The notes beneath the pieces are model-generated. The model had not been told where the DNA came from, made no database searches, and was given only the letters and a program-made list of their open reading frames with translations. This document shows positions 49,748 to 58,767 of a stretch of DNA of 64,000 nucleotides, in pieces. Position numbers and translations under genes: made by a program. The stretch is from an uncultured Eubacteriales bacterium. GTDB lineage: Bacteria > Bacillota > Clostridia > Oscillospirales > Acutalibacteraceae. The stretch lies in assembly GCA_934456435.1 (NCBI GenBank), contig CAKSHH010000007.1, forward strand, positions 41,636-105,635, given 5' to 3'. Within the stretch, counting starts at the first letter, position 1. Each line of letters begins with the position of its first letter.

Positions 49748-50476
49748 ATGATAAAAAGAGAAAATAAAGCTCTGAAATATGCTTCTTTGATTTTCGGAAT
49801 TATCACGATTGCCTATATCTGGCTCTACGACAGGCTTCTTGAGCCAAACCCGTTGTACGGCGACCGAGCTTCCACGGCGAGCAACGTCGGCAGAGATCAT
49901 TGGATAGCATTTATCTTTTGGGGTATGCTCATAGCAACCTCCGTAGTTCTCAACCTTAATTATTCGCTTGAGAAATTTCATGTTGAACATAAATTTCCGA
50001 AAGCATTGTCTATCATCGGACTTTTCGCCATGTTCGGCGTAGTTATGTGCAAGAACGAAAAGCTGAAACGCTTTACGCTTATCCTTAACTACGAAACCTA
50101 CACGGCTCCGTCCTACACAAGCGACTATGTTGACCAAACGCTGGACACTCAGACAAACCTGATAAACTTTTTCCTGTCCAAAAAGAGTTTGCATTCGGCA
50201 TTCGCCGTGCTTTTCGGAATATGCATTGCAACGGCAGTCATCTACTTCCTCGTATACAAGGCAAGGACAAACAGAAAATTCTTTAATCTCACCATTGCAT
50301 TTTTCCTTTGGATATGCTTTGCAGCCATTTACCTGAAGGTAAGGCTCGGCGGCACGGCAGAAATCGTTGTTCTGACGCTGACAATGATACCGATGCTCAT
50401 TGTCAACCACACGAACATAATGATTCCGAAAGAAGAGAATGTTCAATGCATTGAGCGGGAAGAAATAAAAAACTGA
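49748..50476 (+). CDS. Polytopic membrane protein, function unknown
   Basis: A 242-residue protein I do not recognise. About six hydrophobic segments: 11-27, 52-70, 85-103, 150-170, 182-198 and 205-222. Between the third and fourth is a ~45-residue loop rich in Tyr and Thr (NYETYTAPSYTSDYVDQTLDTQTNL). The C-terminus is charged. The start follows GAGGTGATTTA. It has its own promoter and is closed by a terminator, so it is not part of the glycosidase genes on either side. Confidence 0.55.
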   Translation: MIKRENKALKYASLIFGIITIAYIWLYDRLLEPNPLYGDRASTASNVGRDHWIAFIFWGMLIATSVVLNLNYSLEKFHVEHKFPKALSIIGLFAMFGVVMCKNEKLKRFTLILNYETYTAPSYTSDYVDQTLDTQTNLINFFLSKKSLHSAFAVLFGICIATAVIYFLVYKARTNRKFFNLTIAFFLWICFAAIYLKVRLGGTAEIVVLTLTMIPMLIVNHTNIMIPKEENVQCIEREEIKN

Positions 50477-50490
50477 AAGCTTAAACAATT

Positions 50491-50519
50491 AAAAGGGTTC
50501 CCGTCGGAGCCCTTTTTTT
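50491..50519 (+). terminator. Terminator after the membrane protein
   Basis: AAAAGGG (50491-50497) with CCCTTTT, and an inner TCC/GGA pairing, then a T run. It overlaps the region just before the GH78 ribosome site. Confidence 0.75.
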
Positions 50520-50531
50520 CAGGAGGAAAAT

Positions 50532-52835
50532 ATGAAATACAGCACCAACTTCATTTCGGCAGCAAAAAAATTCTGCACATTCACGGATTTTCTCCCTGCG
50601 CCTTATCTCAGAAAAACCTTTGACATTGATTTCGTCCCCGAAAGAGCGGAAATGCTTGTAACAGGTCTCGGTTTTTACGAGTTTTGGCTCAACGGAGAGC
50701 GTCTTACAAAGGGCTGTCTCGCCCCCTACATCTCCAACCCCGACGATTTGATTTACTACGACCGCTACGACCTTTCGAGCAAGCTGAAAAAGGGCAGAAA
50801 CGTTATCGCGTTTGCTCTCGGTAACGGTATGCAGAACCCAATCGGCGGCGAAGTGTGGGATTTCCAGCTCGCGCGCTGGAGAAGTGCGCCGAAGCTGGCG
50901 CTCTGTTTTGAGTGCGGCGGCGAGGGCAAAGAGCTCAGCTTTGAAGCCGACGAGAGCTTCAAGGTTCACGCCTCCCCCATCTATTTTGACGACCTGCGCT
51001 GCGGAGAACGCTATGACGCACGCAATGAAATCGACGGCTGGAATCTCCCTGATTTTGACGACAGCGGCTGGGACAATGCAGTTTCGGTCGGCGCTCCGTC
51101 CGGCGAATTGCGCGAGGGAAATCACTCCCCTATCAAAAAGATTCGTGAGCTCAAGCCCGTCAGGTTTTACAAGGGGCACATTTCGGTGGTTGCTCATCCG
51201 CGCGAGAATCTGCCCAAACACATTCTGCCCGAAGAGGAATACTGCAACGACGGCTACATATATGACTTCGGCGAAAACATAACCGGTATCGTCCGTCTGA
51301 AAATCAAGGGCAAAAAGGGTCAAAAAATCGTTATGTCCTGCGGCGAGAGCATTTTTGACGGCGGACTCGATATGTGCAATATATGTGAATTTCAGCCGAT
51401 CGGCATGACCCAGGTTCAGGTTTATATCTGCAAGGGTGAGGGCGAAGAAATATGGGAGCCGATGTTCTGCTACCACGGCTTTCAGTACTGCTTCGTCACC
51501 GGAATCGACGACGAACAGGCAACCGAGGATCTGCTGACATACGTTGTTATGCACGCCGACATACATAAAACGGGCGGATTTGACTGCTCCGACGAGCTCG
51601 TCAACAAGCTCCAGGATGCTGCCGTCAGAAGTGACCTTGCCAACCTGTTCTATTTCCCGACGGACTGTCCCCACCGCGAAAAGAACGGCTGGACGGGCGA
51701 CGCTCACCTTTCTGCCGAGCAGTTCCTGATGAATCTCGACTGCGAACGAACCCTGCGTGAGTGGCTGTTCAGCGTGAGAAAATCGCAGGACGAACGCGGT
51801 GCAATTCCGGGCATAGTTCCGACCGCCGGCTGGGGCTTTGAATGGGGCAACGGTCCTGCGTGGGACGCCGCCTTAACGGAAATTCCGTACAGACTTTGGC
51901 AGTACCGCGGCGACAAGGAGGTTCTTTTCGAGAACGCAACAGCCATTTTCCGTTATGTTTCATATCTTTCGACCCGTGTTGACGAAAAGGGTCTCATCCA
52001 CATCGGTCTGGGCGACTGGCTCCCCGTTGACAATGTCAAGCCCTGTCCGCTCGAAGTAACCGACACCCTTGTTTCAATGGGCATTTGCAGCAAGGCCGCA
52101 GAAATTTTCCGCGTCTGCGGAATGAAGCTGAGGGCTGAGTTCGCTCAAAAGCTGCACGACGAGCTTCGCGGCAGCTTCCGTGAGCACCTTATCGACGACA
52201 ACCTTGTTGTTTACGGCAACCACCAGACCACACAGGCTGCGGCTCTCTACTACGGCGCGTTCAATGACGACGAAAAGGAAAAAGCGTTCGCTCACCTCCT
52301 TGAGCTTATCCATAACGCAGGTGACAATATGACCGTCGGCATCATCGGCGCAAGGACGATGTTCCACGTTCTCGCCGAGTTCGGATACGAGGAGCTGGCT
52401 CTTTACATGATTGCTAAGCCCGATTATCCGTCGTTCGCAAGCTGGATCACCGAGTACAATGCAAACACCCTGTTTGAGATAATCACGCACAATCCGCCGA
52501 ACGGATTTTCGCATAACCACCACTTTTTCGGCGATTTTTCCGCTTGGTTTATCAAGAATCTTGCCGGAATTATTCCCAACCCGAACGTCACGGATCCCAA
52601 TGAAATTCTGATTTCTCCCGCGTTTGTAAGCTCACTTGACTGCGTCGAGGGTCGCTACACCGCACCGGCAGGTGAAGTCAGCGTCGGCTGGAAGCGCGAA
52701 AACGACAGCATTGTGATGAACGTTACCGTGCCCGACGGCGTTACAGGCAAAATCAGCCTCCGCCACGGTGCAAAATTTGATAACGGCACCTCAAGCTCTC
52801 CCCTCCTAAGCGGAACTTATGTTATAAAAGAATAA
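50532..52835 (+). CDS. Glycoside hydrolase family 78 (alpha-L-rhamnosidase)
   Basis: A 767-residue cytoplasmic-type protein. The N-terminal beta domains include AEMLVTGLGFYEFWLNGERL and SPKLAL-like strands, typical of Bac_rhamnosid_N. The catalytic (alpha/alpha)6 barrel has DCPHREKNGWTGDAHLSAEQFLMNLD, IPGIVPTAGWGFEWGNGPAWDAALTEIPYRLWQYRGD, LIHIGLGDWLP and PNGFSHNHHFFGDFSAWFIKNLAGI. These carry the acidic residues used for inversion. It releases terminal alpha-L-rhamnose from plant glycosides or polysaccharides. The start follows AGGAGG. It stands alone, near GH95. Confidence 0.87.
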   Translation: MKYSTNFISAAKKFCTFTDFLPAPYLRKTFDIDFVPERAEMLVTGLGFYEFWLNGERLTKGCLAPYISNPDDLIYYDRYDLSSKLKKGRNVIAFALGNGMQNPIGGEVWDFQLARWRSAPKLALCFECGGEGKELSFEADESFKVHASPIYFDDLRCGERYDARNEIDGWNLPDFDDSGWDNAVSVGAPSGELREGNHSPIKKIRELKPVRFYKGHISVVAHPRENLPKHILPEEEYCNDGYIYDFGENITGIVRLKIKGKKGQKIVMSCGESIFDGGLDMCNICEFQPIGMTQVQVYICKGEGEEIWEPMFCYHGFQYCFVTGIDDEQATEDLLTYVVMHADIHKTGGFDCSDELVNKLQDAAVRSDLANLFYFPTDCPHREKNGWTGDAHLSAEQFLMNLDCERTLREWLFSVRKSQDERGAIPGIVPTAGWGFEWGNGPAWDAALTEIPYRLWQYRGDKEVLFENATAIFRYVSYLSTRVDEKGLIHIGLGDWLPVDNVKPCPLEVTDTLVSMGICSKAAEIFRVCGMKLRAEFAQKLHDELRGSFREHLIDDNLVVYGNHQTTQAAALYYGAFNDDEKEKAFAHLLELIHNAGDNMTVGIIGARTMFHVLAEFGYEELALYMIAKPDYPSFASWITEYNANTLFEIITHNPPNGFSHNHHFFGDFSAWFIKNLAGIIPNPNVTDPNEILISPAFVSSLDCVEGRYTAPAGEVSVGWKRENDSIVMNVTVPDGVTGKISLRHGAKFDNGTSSSPLLSGTYVIKE

Positions 52836-52842
52836 CCAAAAT

Positions 52843-52876
52843 CCATGGCTGCAATACATTTGTATTACAGCTATGG
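52843..52876 (+). terminator. Hairpin after the GH78 gene
   Basis: CCATGGCTG-AATAC pairs with GTATT-CAGC-ATGG around a short loop, with bulges. The T-rich TCATTTTGATTT follows. Confidence 0.6.
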
Positions 52877-52900
52877 CTCATTTTGATTTAAACTGTAAAT

Positions 52901-52941
52901 AAAAGGAACCTCGATACCAACTGTATATCGAGGTTCCTTTT
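52901..52941. terminator. Bidirectional terminator next to the tRNA gene
   Basis: AAAAGGAACCTCGATA (52901-52916) pairs with TATCGAGGTTCCTTTT (52926-52941). It ends the tRNA transcript on minus and is a second stop for GH78 on plus. Confidence 0.85.
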
Positions 52942-53028
52942 TGGTGCCGGTGACCGGACTTGAACCGGTACGATGTTGCCACCGAGGGATTTTAAGTCCC
53001 TTGCGTCTGCCTATTCCGCCACACCGGC
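52942..53028 (-). tRNA. tRNA-Leu (anticodon UAA), CCA encoded
   Basis: 87 bases on the minus strand. The acceptor GCCGGTG pairs with CACCGGC, then A and an encoded CCA. The D arm is GCGGAATAGGCAGACGC, the anticodon stem-loop AGGGA-CTTAAAA-TCCCT with TAA at the anticodon, a long variable arm CGGTGGCAACATCG marks a class II tRNA, and the T arm is ACCGGTTCAAGTCCGGT. All stems pair. It reads UUA and UUG codons. Confidence 0.96.
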
Positions 53029-53114
53029 TTATGCTGCGGCGACTGTTACATTATACATAACAGCCGCCGTTTTGTCAACCGAATTTGCCGACTAATCTTC
53101 GTCGGATCGTTTCA

Positions 53115-54755
53115 TCAGCCGTTAATAATTTCGTGAAGCTTTGCCTTTATTGCGTCAAGACGTGCGTGGGCATTTTCTCTGCTCTTGTCCTGAATTGAAT
53201 AGTAAACCTTGAGCTTCGGCTCCGTGCCCGAAGGTCTGATTGCAATCCATGAGCCGTCCTCAAAGATATACTTGAGAACATTCTCTTTCGGAAGGTCGCC
53301 GATTCCCTTTGAGAAATCATAGACCTCTTTGATCGAATCAAAGAACTTGCTTCCGTTCTCGCGGAACTCGGTCATAAGGCTCTGAATCTTCTGCGCTCCC
53401 TCAATTCCCTTGAGAACAAAGGTATCAAGCGCGTCGAGATAATATCCGTACTCATCATAGATATCGTTGAGCGCATCAATGAGGGTCTTGCCCTGATTGT
53501 AGTAATAAGCCGCCATCTGGCAAACGAGCATTGAAGAAACGACAGCGTCCTTATCCCTTGCGTGAGTTCCGACAAGGTAGCCGTAGCTCTCCTCGTAACC
53601 GATGACAAACTCCTTGTCGCCCGATTTCTCGTACCTGTTTATCTGATCGCCGATATACTTGAAGCCCGTGAGCGTCTCAACAACGTTCAAGCCGAAGCTT
53701 CTTGCGATGTTTGCGCCCAGCTCACTTGTAACGATCGTCTTGACGAGTGTTGACTTGCTGTTCAGCGAGTCCTTCTTCATATTGAGGACAAAATTGACAA
53801 GCAAAGCGCCCATCTGATTACCTGTGATGAGTGTGTACTTGCCGTCGTGCTTGACGCCTGCGCCGATACGGTCACAGTCTGGATCCGTGCCGAATACAAG
53901 GTCAGCGTCCTCTCTTTCAGCCTGCTTGAGAGCAAGGGTGAGAGCGTCCTTTTCCTCCGGATTCGGGGAGCGAACGGTCGAGAAGTTGCCGTCGGGAAGC
54001 TCCTGCTCCTTGACGACCGAGACATTCATTCCCTCCAAAATCTTTCTTACGGGGACATTGCCAGTACCGTGGAGAGGTGTGTAAACAATCTTGATGTTTG
54101 AGGGCTCCTCGTAAAGCGACTGCTTTCTGACCTCTTTGAGGAAAGCGTCAAGAACCTCCGAACCGATCGAGCAGTAAAGTCCCTGCTTCTCTGCATCGGC
54201 AAGGTCAAGGTGAGGAACAGCCTTGAGATCCTCAATCGCATTTACATAGCCGATAACCTTGTTTGCCTGATCCGGGCAAAGCTGGCAGCCTGTCTGATCG
54301 TAGATTTTGTATCCGTTGTACTCCTTGGGGTTGTGACTCGCGGTAACTACCGCTCCCGCCGTACAGCCGAGGTGTCTGACCGTGAATGAAAGAACCGGAG
54401 TCGGCATAAGAGTGTCGTAGAGGTAAACCTTGATTCCGTTTGCACAAAGCACCTCCGCCGCATAAATCGCAAACTGTCTTGAGTTATTTCTCGAATCGTG
54501 AGCTATTGCAACACTGAGCTCGCCGTCAAATTCCGCCTTGAGGTAATCGGCAAGACCCTGAGTTGCCTTGCTGACCGTGTATTTGTTCATTCTGTTCGCG
54601 CCGGCGCCCATAATTCCGCGGAGTCCGCCCGTGCCGAACTCAAGATCCTTATAGAATCTGTCTTCGATCTCTTTCTCGTCGGTTATTGCAAGGAGCTCTG
54701 CCTTTGTATCTTCATCAAAGCCGAGCCACTTTTCATATTTCTCTTTATAATCCAT
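53115..54755 (-). CDS. pgcA: Phosphoglucomutase/phosphomannomutase
   Basis: A 546-residue alpha-D-phosphohexomutase in four domains. The phosphoserine loop is AVVTASHNPKEYNGYK with S140, the N-terminal DLEFGTGGLRGIMGAGANRMN matches, the metal loop is LVFGTDPDCDRIG, the sugar loop is FVIGYEESYGYLVG, and the phosphate-binding loop is IAIRPSGTEPKLKVYY. It interconverts glucose 1- and 6-phosphate, feeding glycogen, UDP-glucose and galactose use. The start at 54755 follows AAAGGAG; the longer open frame is not supported. galK two genes away on the other strand belongs to the same metabolism. Confidence 0.92.
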   Translation of the reverse strand: MDYKEKYEKWLGFDEDTKAELLAITDEKEIEDRFYKDLEFGTGGLRGIMGAGANRMNKYTVSKATQGLADYLKAEFDGELSVAIAHDSRNNSRQFAIYAAEVLCANGIKVYLYDTLMPTPVLSFTVRHLGCTAGAVVTASHNPKEYNGYKIYDQTGCQLCPDQANKVIGYVNAIEDLKAVPHLDLADAEKQGLYCSIGSEVLDAFLKEVRKQSLYEEPSNIKIVYTPLHGTGNVPVRKILEGMNVSVVKEQELPDGNFSTVRSPNPEEKDALTLALKQAEREDADLVFGTDPDCDRIGAGVKHDGKYTLITGNQMGALLVNFVLNMKKDSLNSKSTLVKTIVTSELGANIARSFGLNVVETLTGFKYIGDQINRYEKSGDKEFVIGYEESYGYLVGTHARDKDAVVSSMLVCQMAAYYYNQGKTLIDALNDIYDEYGYYLDALDTFVLKGIEGAQKIQSLMTEFRENGSKFFDSIKEVYDFSKGIGDLPKENVLKYIFEDGSWIAIRPSGTEPKLKVYYSIQDKSRENAHARLDAIKAKLHEIING

Positions 54756-54848
54756 AAATAACTCTCCTTTCTTTAGTTGACGCAGCCGTGAAAGCTCCGC
54801 CGACCTTGGAGCAATCAATCCGAATTACTCCAATATATTTCCGTATAA

Positions 54849-54877
54849 ATCATATCACAAAAAATTATCTCCGTCAA
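54849..54877 (-). promoter_or_regulatory. Promoter of pgcA
   Basis: On the minus strand: -35 TTGACG (54872-54877), 17 bases, -10 TATGAT (54849-54854). A leader of about 90 bases follows. Confidence 0.65.
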
Positions 54878-54951
54878 CATACAAGCACATAATAAATACG
54901 CCATCACCTTATATTTTATGCGCCGTAAAAAATAATATTTGTGTAAAAATA

Positions 54952-54980
54952 TTGACCTTGAACATAAAAAAAAGTATAAT
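54952..54980 (+). promoter_or_regulatory. Promoter of the TVP38-galK unit
   Basis: -35 TTGACC (54952-54957), 17 bases, -10 TATAAT (54975-54980). Confidence 0.72.
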
Positions 54981-55021
54981 GAATTAGTTAGAATGGATTA
55001 TTATGTAAAGGAGGCGGGACA

Positions 55022-55765
55022 ATGGATAAATACAAGCGCGACCACAGTATCATCAAGCTTCTTCAGATACTGTCCGTCATAAGCTTTATTCTTGCCGTTG
55101 TTTTTATCGTCCTGCTCATCCTTTCGCGCAACAAGGACATACAGAACTGGTACTCGGCTTATCTTGAATACCTTGCGTCGGCGGAGTACAAGGTCGAACA
55201 CATGAACAACAAATATTCCGTTTTTCTCGTTGTACTTTTCCTTTACACATTCAAGGCGGTTTTCCCCGTGTACCTTTACCCCGTTTCGGCTCTCTGCGCC
55301 GTTACCAGTGCCGTGTTCCCATATTATTTCTCAATCCCTATAAATTTATTGGGACTTGCCTGTCTTTATTCCATTAAATATTTCTGGGGAACAAAGGTCG
55401 GCGCAAACGGAGTTCAAAGCATTTTGCAGAAAAGCGAAACCGTGCGGTACCTTGTTGAGCGTGACGGGCGCGGAAATCCGTGGCTCCTTGCTCTATTCAG
55501 GCTGGTTCCGGGTATTCCCGTGAATCAGGTCAGCAAGCTTTACGGAGCGATGAGCTTCAAATACGAATACTTCCTTTTGCTGTCCCTATTCGGCTATTCC
55601 CCCTTGCTCATTTCGTACACATTCATCGGACGCAACGTGTTCAATCCGCTTTCCACGGCATTCCTTTTGCCGTTCATACTGCTGTTCCTTTTGATCGGAA
55701 TATCAATGCTGGCCATCAGCAAAATTATACAAATTCAATCCAGGAGGAGAAAGAACAATGGCTGA
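55022..55765 (+). CDS. TVP38/TMEM64 (DedA-like) membrane protein
   Basis: A 247-residue protein with about five or six helices, including 14-35, a pair at 60-110, 185-200 and 208-235. The family region is VFPVYLYPVSALCAVTSAVFPYYFSIPINLLGLA, followed by LALFRLVPGIPVNQVSKLYGAMSFKYEYFLLLSLFGYSPLLISYTFIGRN. The LFRLVPG...N pattern is the TVP38 signature, where the arginine and the re-entrant loops matter. Some relatives move phospholipid or undecaprenyl phosphate across the membrane. The ribosome site is AGGAGG; its end overlaps the galK start by 8 bases. Confidence 0.8.
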   Translation: MDKYKRDHSIIKLLQILSVISFILAVVFIVLLILSRNKDIQNWYSAYLEYLASAEYKVEHMNNKYSVFLVVLFLYTFKAVFPVYLYPVSALCAVTSAVFPYYFSIPINLLGLACLYSIKYFWGTKVGANGVQSILQKSETVRYLVERDGRGNPWLLALFRLVPGIPVNQVSKLYGAMSFKYEYFLLLSLFGYSPLLISYTFIGRNVFNPLSTAFLLPFILLFLLIGISMLAISKIIQIQSRRRKNNG

Positions 55766-57041
55766 CGCAAAAACGTTAAAATCAAAACTTGCCTCAGGTG
55801 ATTTTGATGCAAGACTCAAGGAGGTCTATCTCAGCGACAAGGCTGTCGCGGATCAAAAAGAAAGAGACGCCGTTATCATTGACGAGTTTGTAAAGCTCTT
55901 CGGTGACAGCGATTCAATAGAGCTTTTCAGCGCGCCCGGCAGAACCGAGGTCGGCGGAAATCACACCGACCACAACCACGGAAAGGTTCTCGCGGCAGGC
56001 GTCGATTTGGACACGGTCGCGGCGGCGGCAAAGCGCGGCGACAATATAATCGTTGAAAAGTCATTTAAGTTTGACGCTTTGGAGGTTGACATTACCGACC
56101 TCGACGTACATAAAGAGGAGTTCGGAAAATCCTCCGGACTCATTAGAGGAATCTGTGCCGGCTTCGTCAGCCGCGGCTACAAAATCGGCGGCTTCAACGC
56201 CGCAAGCATGAGCCGTGTTCTTTCCGGCTCAGGTCTTTCTTCCTCCGCGGCTTACGAGGTTCTCATCGCCACGATCCTCAATCACCTTTATAACGACGGC
56301 AGTATTTCCGACGTGGAAATTGCAAAAATTGCCCAGTTCGCCGAGAATAAATATTTCGGCAAGCCGTGCGGTCTTTTGGATCAGATGACAAGCTCCGTCG
56401 GCGGTTTCATCACAATTGATTTTGAGGATCCGTCCAAGCCGATAATCAACAAGGTGGACTTTGATTTTGCTTCCTGCGGCCACGCACTCTGCATTGTTGA
56501 CACGGGCGGAAATCACGCCGACCTGACCGACGACTACGCCTCTATCAGAAAAGAGATGGAGAGCGCCGCCGAGGTTTTCGGCAAGAGCGTACTGCGCGAG
56601 GTTGACGAGGACGAGCTTATGAAGAATATTTCGCTTGTCCGCGAAAAGGTCAACGACCGTGCCGTTCTCCGAGCAATGCATTTCTACGCAGAGAACAAGC
56701 GCGTTGACGCGGAAATTGCGGCACTCGAAAGCGGAGACTTTGAGCAGTTTAAGAAGCTTGTTATCGAAAGCGGCAGATCCTCCTATATGTATAATCAAAA
56801 TGTATTCACCGCCTCCGACGTTAAGCATCAGGGCGTATCTCTGGCTTTGGCTATGTGCGAATATCTGCTTGCCGGCAAGGGCGCATGGAGAGTACACGGC
56901 GGCGGATTTGCCGGAACGATTCAGGCATTTGTGCCCGTCGATATGCTCTCGGACTTCTGCGAGAAGATTGAAGCGGTTTTCTCAAAGGGCTCCTGCTATG
57001 TTCTCTCCGTCAGACCGTTCGGAGGAATAAAGCTTTTCTAA
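55758..57041 (+). CDS. galK: Galactokinase family protein
   Basis: A 427-residue GHMP kinase. The galactokinase signature is ELFSAPGRTEVGGNHTDHNHGKVLAAGVDLDT. The ATP loop is VLSGSGLSSSAAYEVLIATIL, the catalytic base lies in KPCGLLDQMTSSVGGF, and the last motif is RVHGGGFAGTIQAFV. It phosphorylates galactose at C1. At 427 residues it is somewhat longer than typical GalK (~390), with an N-terminal helical stretch of ~45 residues before the signature. No galT or galE adjoins, so another sugar substrate remains possible. The ribosome site lies in the TVP38 gene. Confidence 0.87.
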   Translation: MADAKTLKSKLASGDFDARLKEVYLSDKAVADQKERDAVIIDEFVKLFGDSDSIELFSAPGRTEVGGNHTDHNHGKVLAAGVDLDTVAAAAKRGDNIIVEKSFKFDALEVDITDLDVHKEEFGKSSGLIRGICAGFVSRGYKIGGFNAASMSRVLSGSGLSSSAAYEVLIATILNHLYNDGSISDVEIAKIAQFAENKYFGKPCGLLDQMTSSVGGFITIDFEDPSKPIINKVDFDFASCGHALCIVDTGGNHADLTDDYASIRKEMESAAEVFGKSVLREVDEDELMKNISLVREKVNDRAVLRAMHFYAENKRVDAEIAALESGDFEQFKKLVIESGRSSYMYNQNVFTASDVKHQGVSLALAMCEYLLAGKGAWRVHGGGFAGTIQAFVPVDMLSDFCEKIEAVFSKGSCYVLSVRPFGGIKLF

Positions 57042-57057
57042 GGCGATTTGTGCGGTA
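57041..57057 (+). repeat. Partial copy of the AAGGC...GCCTT hairpin element
   Basis: Directly after the galK stop, AAGGCG and ATTTGTGCGGTA match the 2957-2989 copy (minus strand) with an internal deletion. The closing arm TTGCCTT is lost. Confidence 0.4.
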
Positions 57058-57063
57058 AAAAGT

Positions 57064-57095
57064 GGCGTGTAAAGCTGAGTTTACACGCCTTTTTT
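57064..57095 (+). terminator. Terminator after galK
   Basis: GGCGTGTAAA (57064-57073), 6-base loop, TTTACACGCC (57080-57089), then six T. Confidence 0.92.
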
Positions 57096-57115
57096 CAAAA
57101 GCAAACTCAAGTTGA

Positions 57116-57144
57116 TAGACATCGGAAGAAATAATTGATATAAT
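57116..57144 (+). promoter_or_regulatory. Promoter of the HTH-lipase fusion gene
   Basis: -35 TAGACA (57116-57121), 17 bases, -10 TATAAT (57139-57144). Confidence 0.65.
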
Positions 57145-57166
57145 CAGGGTGAAAGGGGCGAATCAA

Positions 57167-58756
57167 ATGAACATTTCGGAAAAAATACAGATATTGCGCC
57201 GCGACAATGAATGGTCACAGGATGAGCTTGCGGAAAAGCTCGACGTTTCGCGTCAGTCGGTTTCAAAGTGGGAGTCCGGCAAGGCGGTCCCGGATTCGGA
57301 GAAGGTGCTTGCCATGGCAAAGCTCTTCAACGTTTCGACGGATTTCCTTCTCAGGGACGAACAGGAGCCGATTTTCGGCGACGAAACGGACGAGACTCAG
57401 GCAGTCACTCCCGACGAGGAGACACCTGCCGAAAATAATAACAAAAAGAAAAAGCTCTCGGCGAAGAAAATAATCGCGATAGCGGTTGCCGCCTGCCTGC
57501 TGATTGCGGCAGTCACTCCGCTTGCGTTCGGCGGCTATTCCGAGTTTCTCGCAAAGATAAGCGAGGATCCCGTGCAGTACCCGTACATACTCGTCCACGG
57601 TCTCGGCGGCTGGGGTCCCGAGGCGCAGATAGATCAGGTCTCGCCCTACTGGGGCAGTTCGACGGGGAACCTTGCCGAATATCTGACCTCGGAGGGTTAC
57701 AGCGTCGGAGTTGCGTCGGTCGGACCTTTTTCCAGCACATGGGACAGAACCTGCGAGCTCTATGCGGAGCTGACAGGAACAAAGGTTGACTACGGCGAAG
57801 CGCACAGCAAGGCGCACGGACACGAAAGATACGGCAGAGAGTATACGTCCGAAACGGCAATAGCTCAGAACTGGGGCTCAAAGACAAAAAAGGGTCAGCG
57901 AATCAAGGTCAACCTTGTCGGTCACAGCTTCGGCGGCGAAACGGTGAGACTGCTCGCTTCTCTTCTGGCTTACGGCGATGACGATGAAAAAGCCGCAACA
58001 GGCAAAGAAACCTCGGAGCTTTTCACGGGCGGCAAGGCAGACTGGGTAAACAGCGTTACAACCCTCTGCTCTCCCCACAACGGCTCCACCCTGTTCTATG
58101 TTGTCGATCAGGGCAAGCTTGTGAACACCGTCCTCGGACTTGTCTATGCGGCAAGCGGACTTGCAAACACGGCGCAGATCGGTGACTTTTACGATTTCAG
58201 GCTTGAGCAGTTCGGAATGAACAGCGCTTCCACCGAGAGCCAGGCTGTCAGCATGATAAACACCATGTTCAGCGAGGGCACGGACAATGCCGCCTACGAC
58301 CTCTCGCCCGACGGTGCACAGGAGCTCAATAAAAAAATCAAGCTCGTCGACAATGTATACTACTTCTCTTACTCATACCTTACCACCGAGCAGAGCGCGC
58401 TGACGGGCAATCAGGTGCCGAAATCGTCCACGCTTCCCGTGCTGATCCCGACGGCATACCTTATGGGCAAATATTCCGTGAATACAAAATCGGATTTCAG
58501 CATCGACTCAACGTGGCTTCCGAATGACGGACTTGTCAACGTGGTTTCGGCTCGTTTCCCGATCGGCGACGAATATCAGGAATACAACGCTCAGAACATT
58601 GTCAAGGGCAAGTGGAACGTTATGCCCACCCTGCCGGGCGACCACGGCACAGTCATCGGACTGAACGCCGGAGCCGAGGAAACGCACAGCTTCTACAACA
58701 CATTGATACAGATGATAGACTCTCAGCCGAGAGACAAAAAATACTATATTTTCTAA
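57167..58756 (+). CDS. XRE-family HTH / transmembrane / lipase fusion protein
   Basis: A 529-residue three-part protein. Residues 1-62 are an XRE/Cro-type DNA-binding domain (EKIQILRRDNEWSQDELAEK, then VSRQSVSKWESGKAVPDSEK). Residues 65-100 are an acidic then Lys-rich linker, and 101-123 one membrane helix (KKIIAIAVAACLLIAAVTPLAF). From ~138 comes a lipase domain: HGLGGWG oxyanion region at 144-150, S254 in GHSFGG, an acid candidate in LPNDGLV and the histidine in PGDHGTVIG. VDYGEAHSKAHGHERYGREY matches the zinc-site region of Geobacillus-type (family I.5) lipases. DNA binding should be cytoplasmic and the lipase outside. The start at 57167 follows AAAGGGG. Confidence 0.82.
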   Translation: MNISEKIQILRRDNEWSQDELAEKLDVSRQSVSKWESGKAVPDSEKVLAMAKLFNVSTDFLLRDEQEPIFGDETDETQAVTPDEETPAENNNKKKKLSAKKIIAIAVAACLLIAAVTPLAFGGYSEFLAKISEDPVQYPYILVHGLGGWGPEAQIDQVSPYWGSSTGNLAEYLTSEGYSVGVASVGPFSSTWDRTCELYAELTGTKVDYGEAHSKAHGHERYGREYTSETAIAQNWGSKTKKGQRIKVNLVGHSFGGETVRLLASLLAYGDDDEKAATGKETSELFTGGKADWVNSVTTLCSPHNGSTLFYVVDQGKLVNTVLGLVYAASGLANTAQIGDFYDFRLEQFGMNSASTESQAVSMINTMFSEGTDNAAYDLSPDGAQELNKKIKLVDNVYYFSYSYLTTEQSALTGNQVPKSSTLPVLIPTAYLMGKYSVNTKSDFSIDSTWLPNDGLVNVVSARFPIGDEYQEYNAQNIVKGKWNVMPTLPGDHGTVIGLNAGAEETHSFYNTLIQMIDSQPRDKKYYIF

Positions 58757-58767
58757 CGGAGCAAGCA

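Noticed and set aside
50481..51707. 408-codon open frame antisense to the GH78 gene
   Set aside because: A shadow of the rhamnosidase gene; it lacks a promoter and any protein motif.
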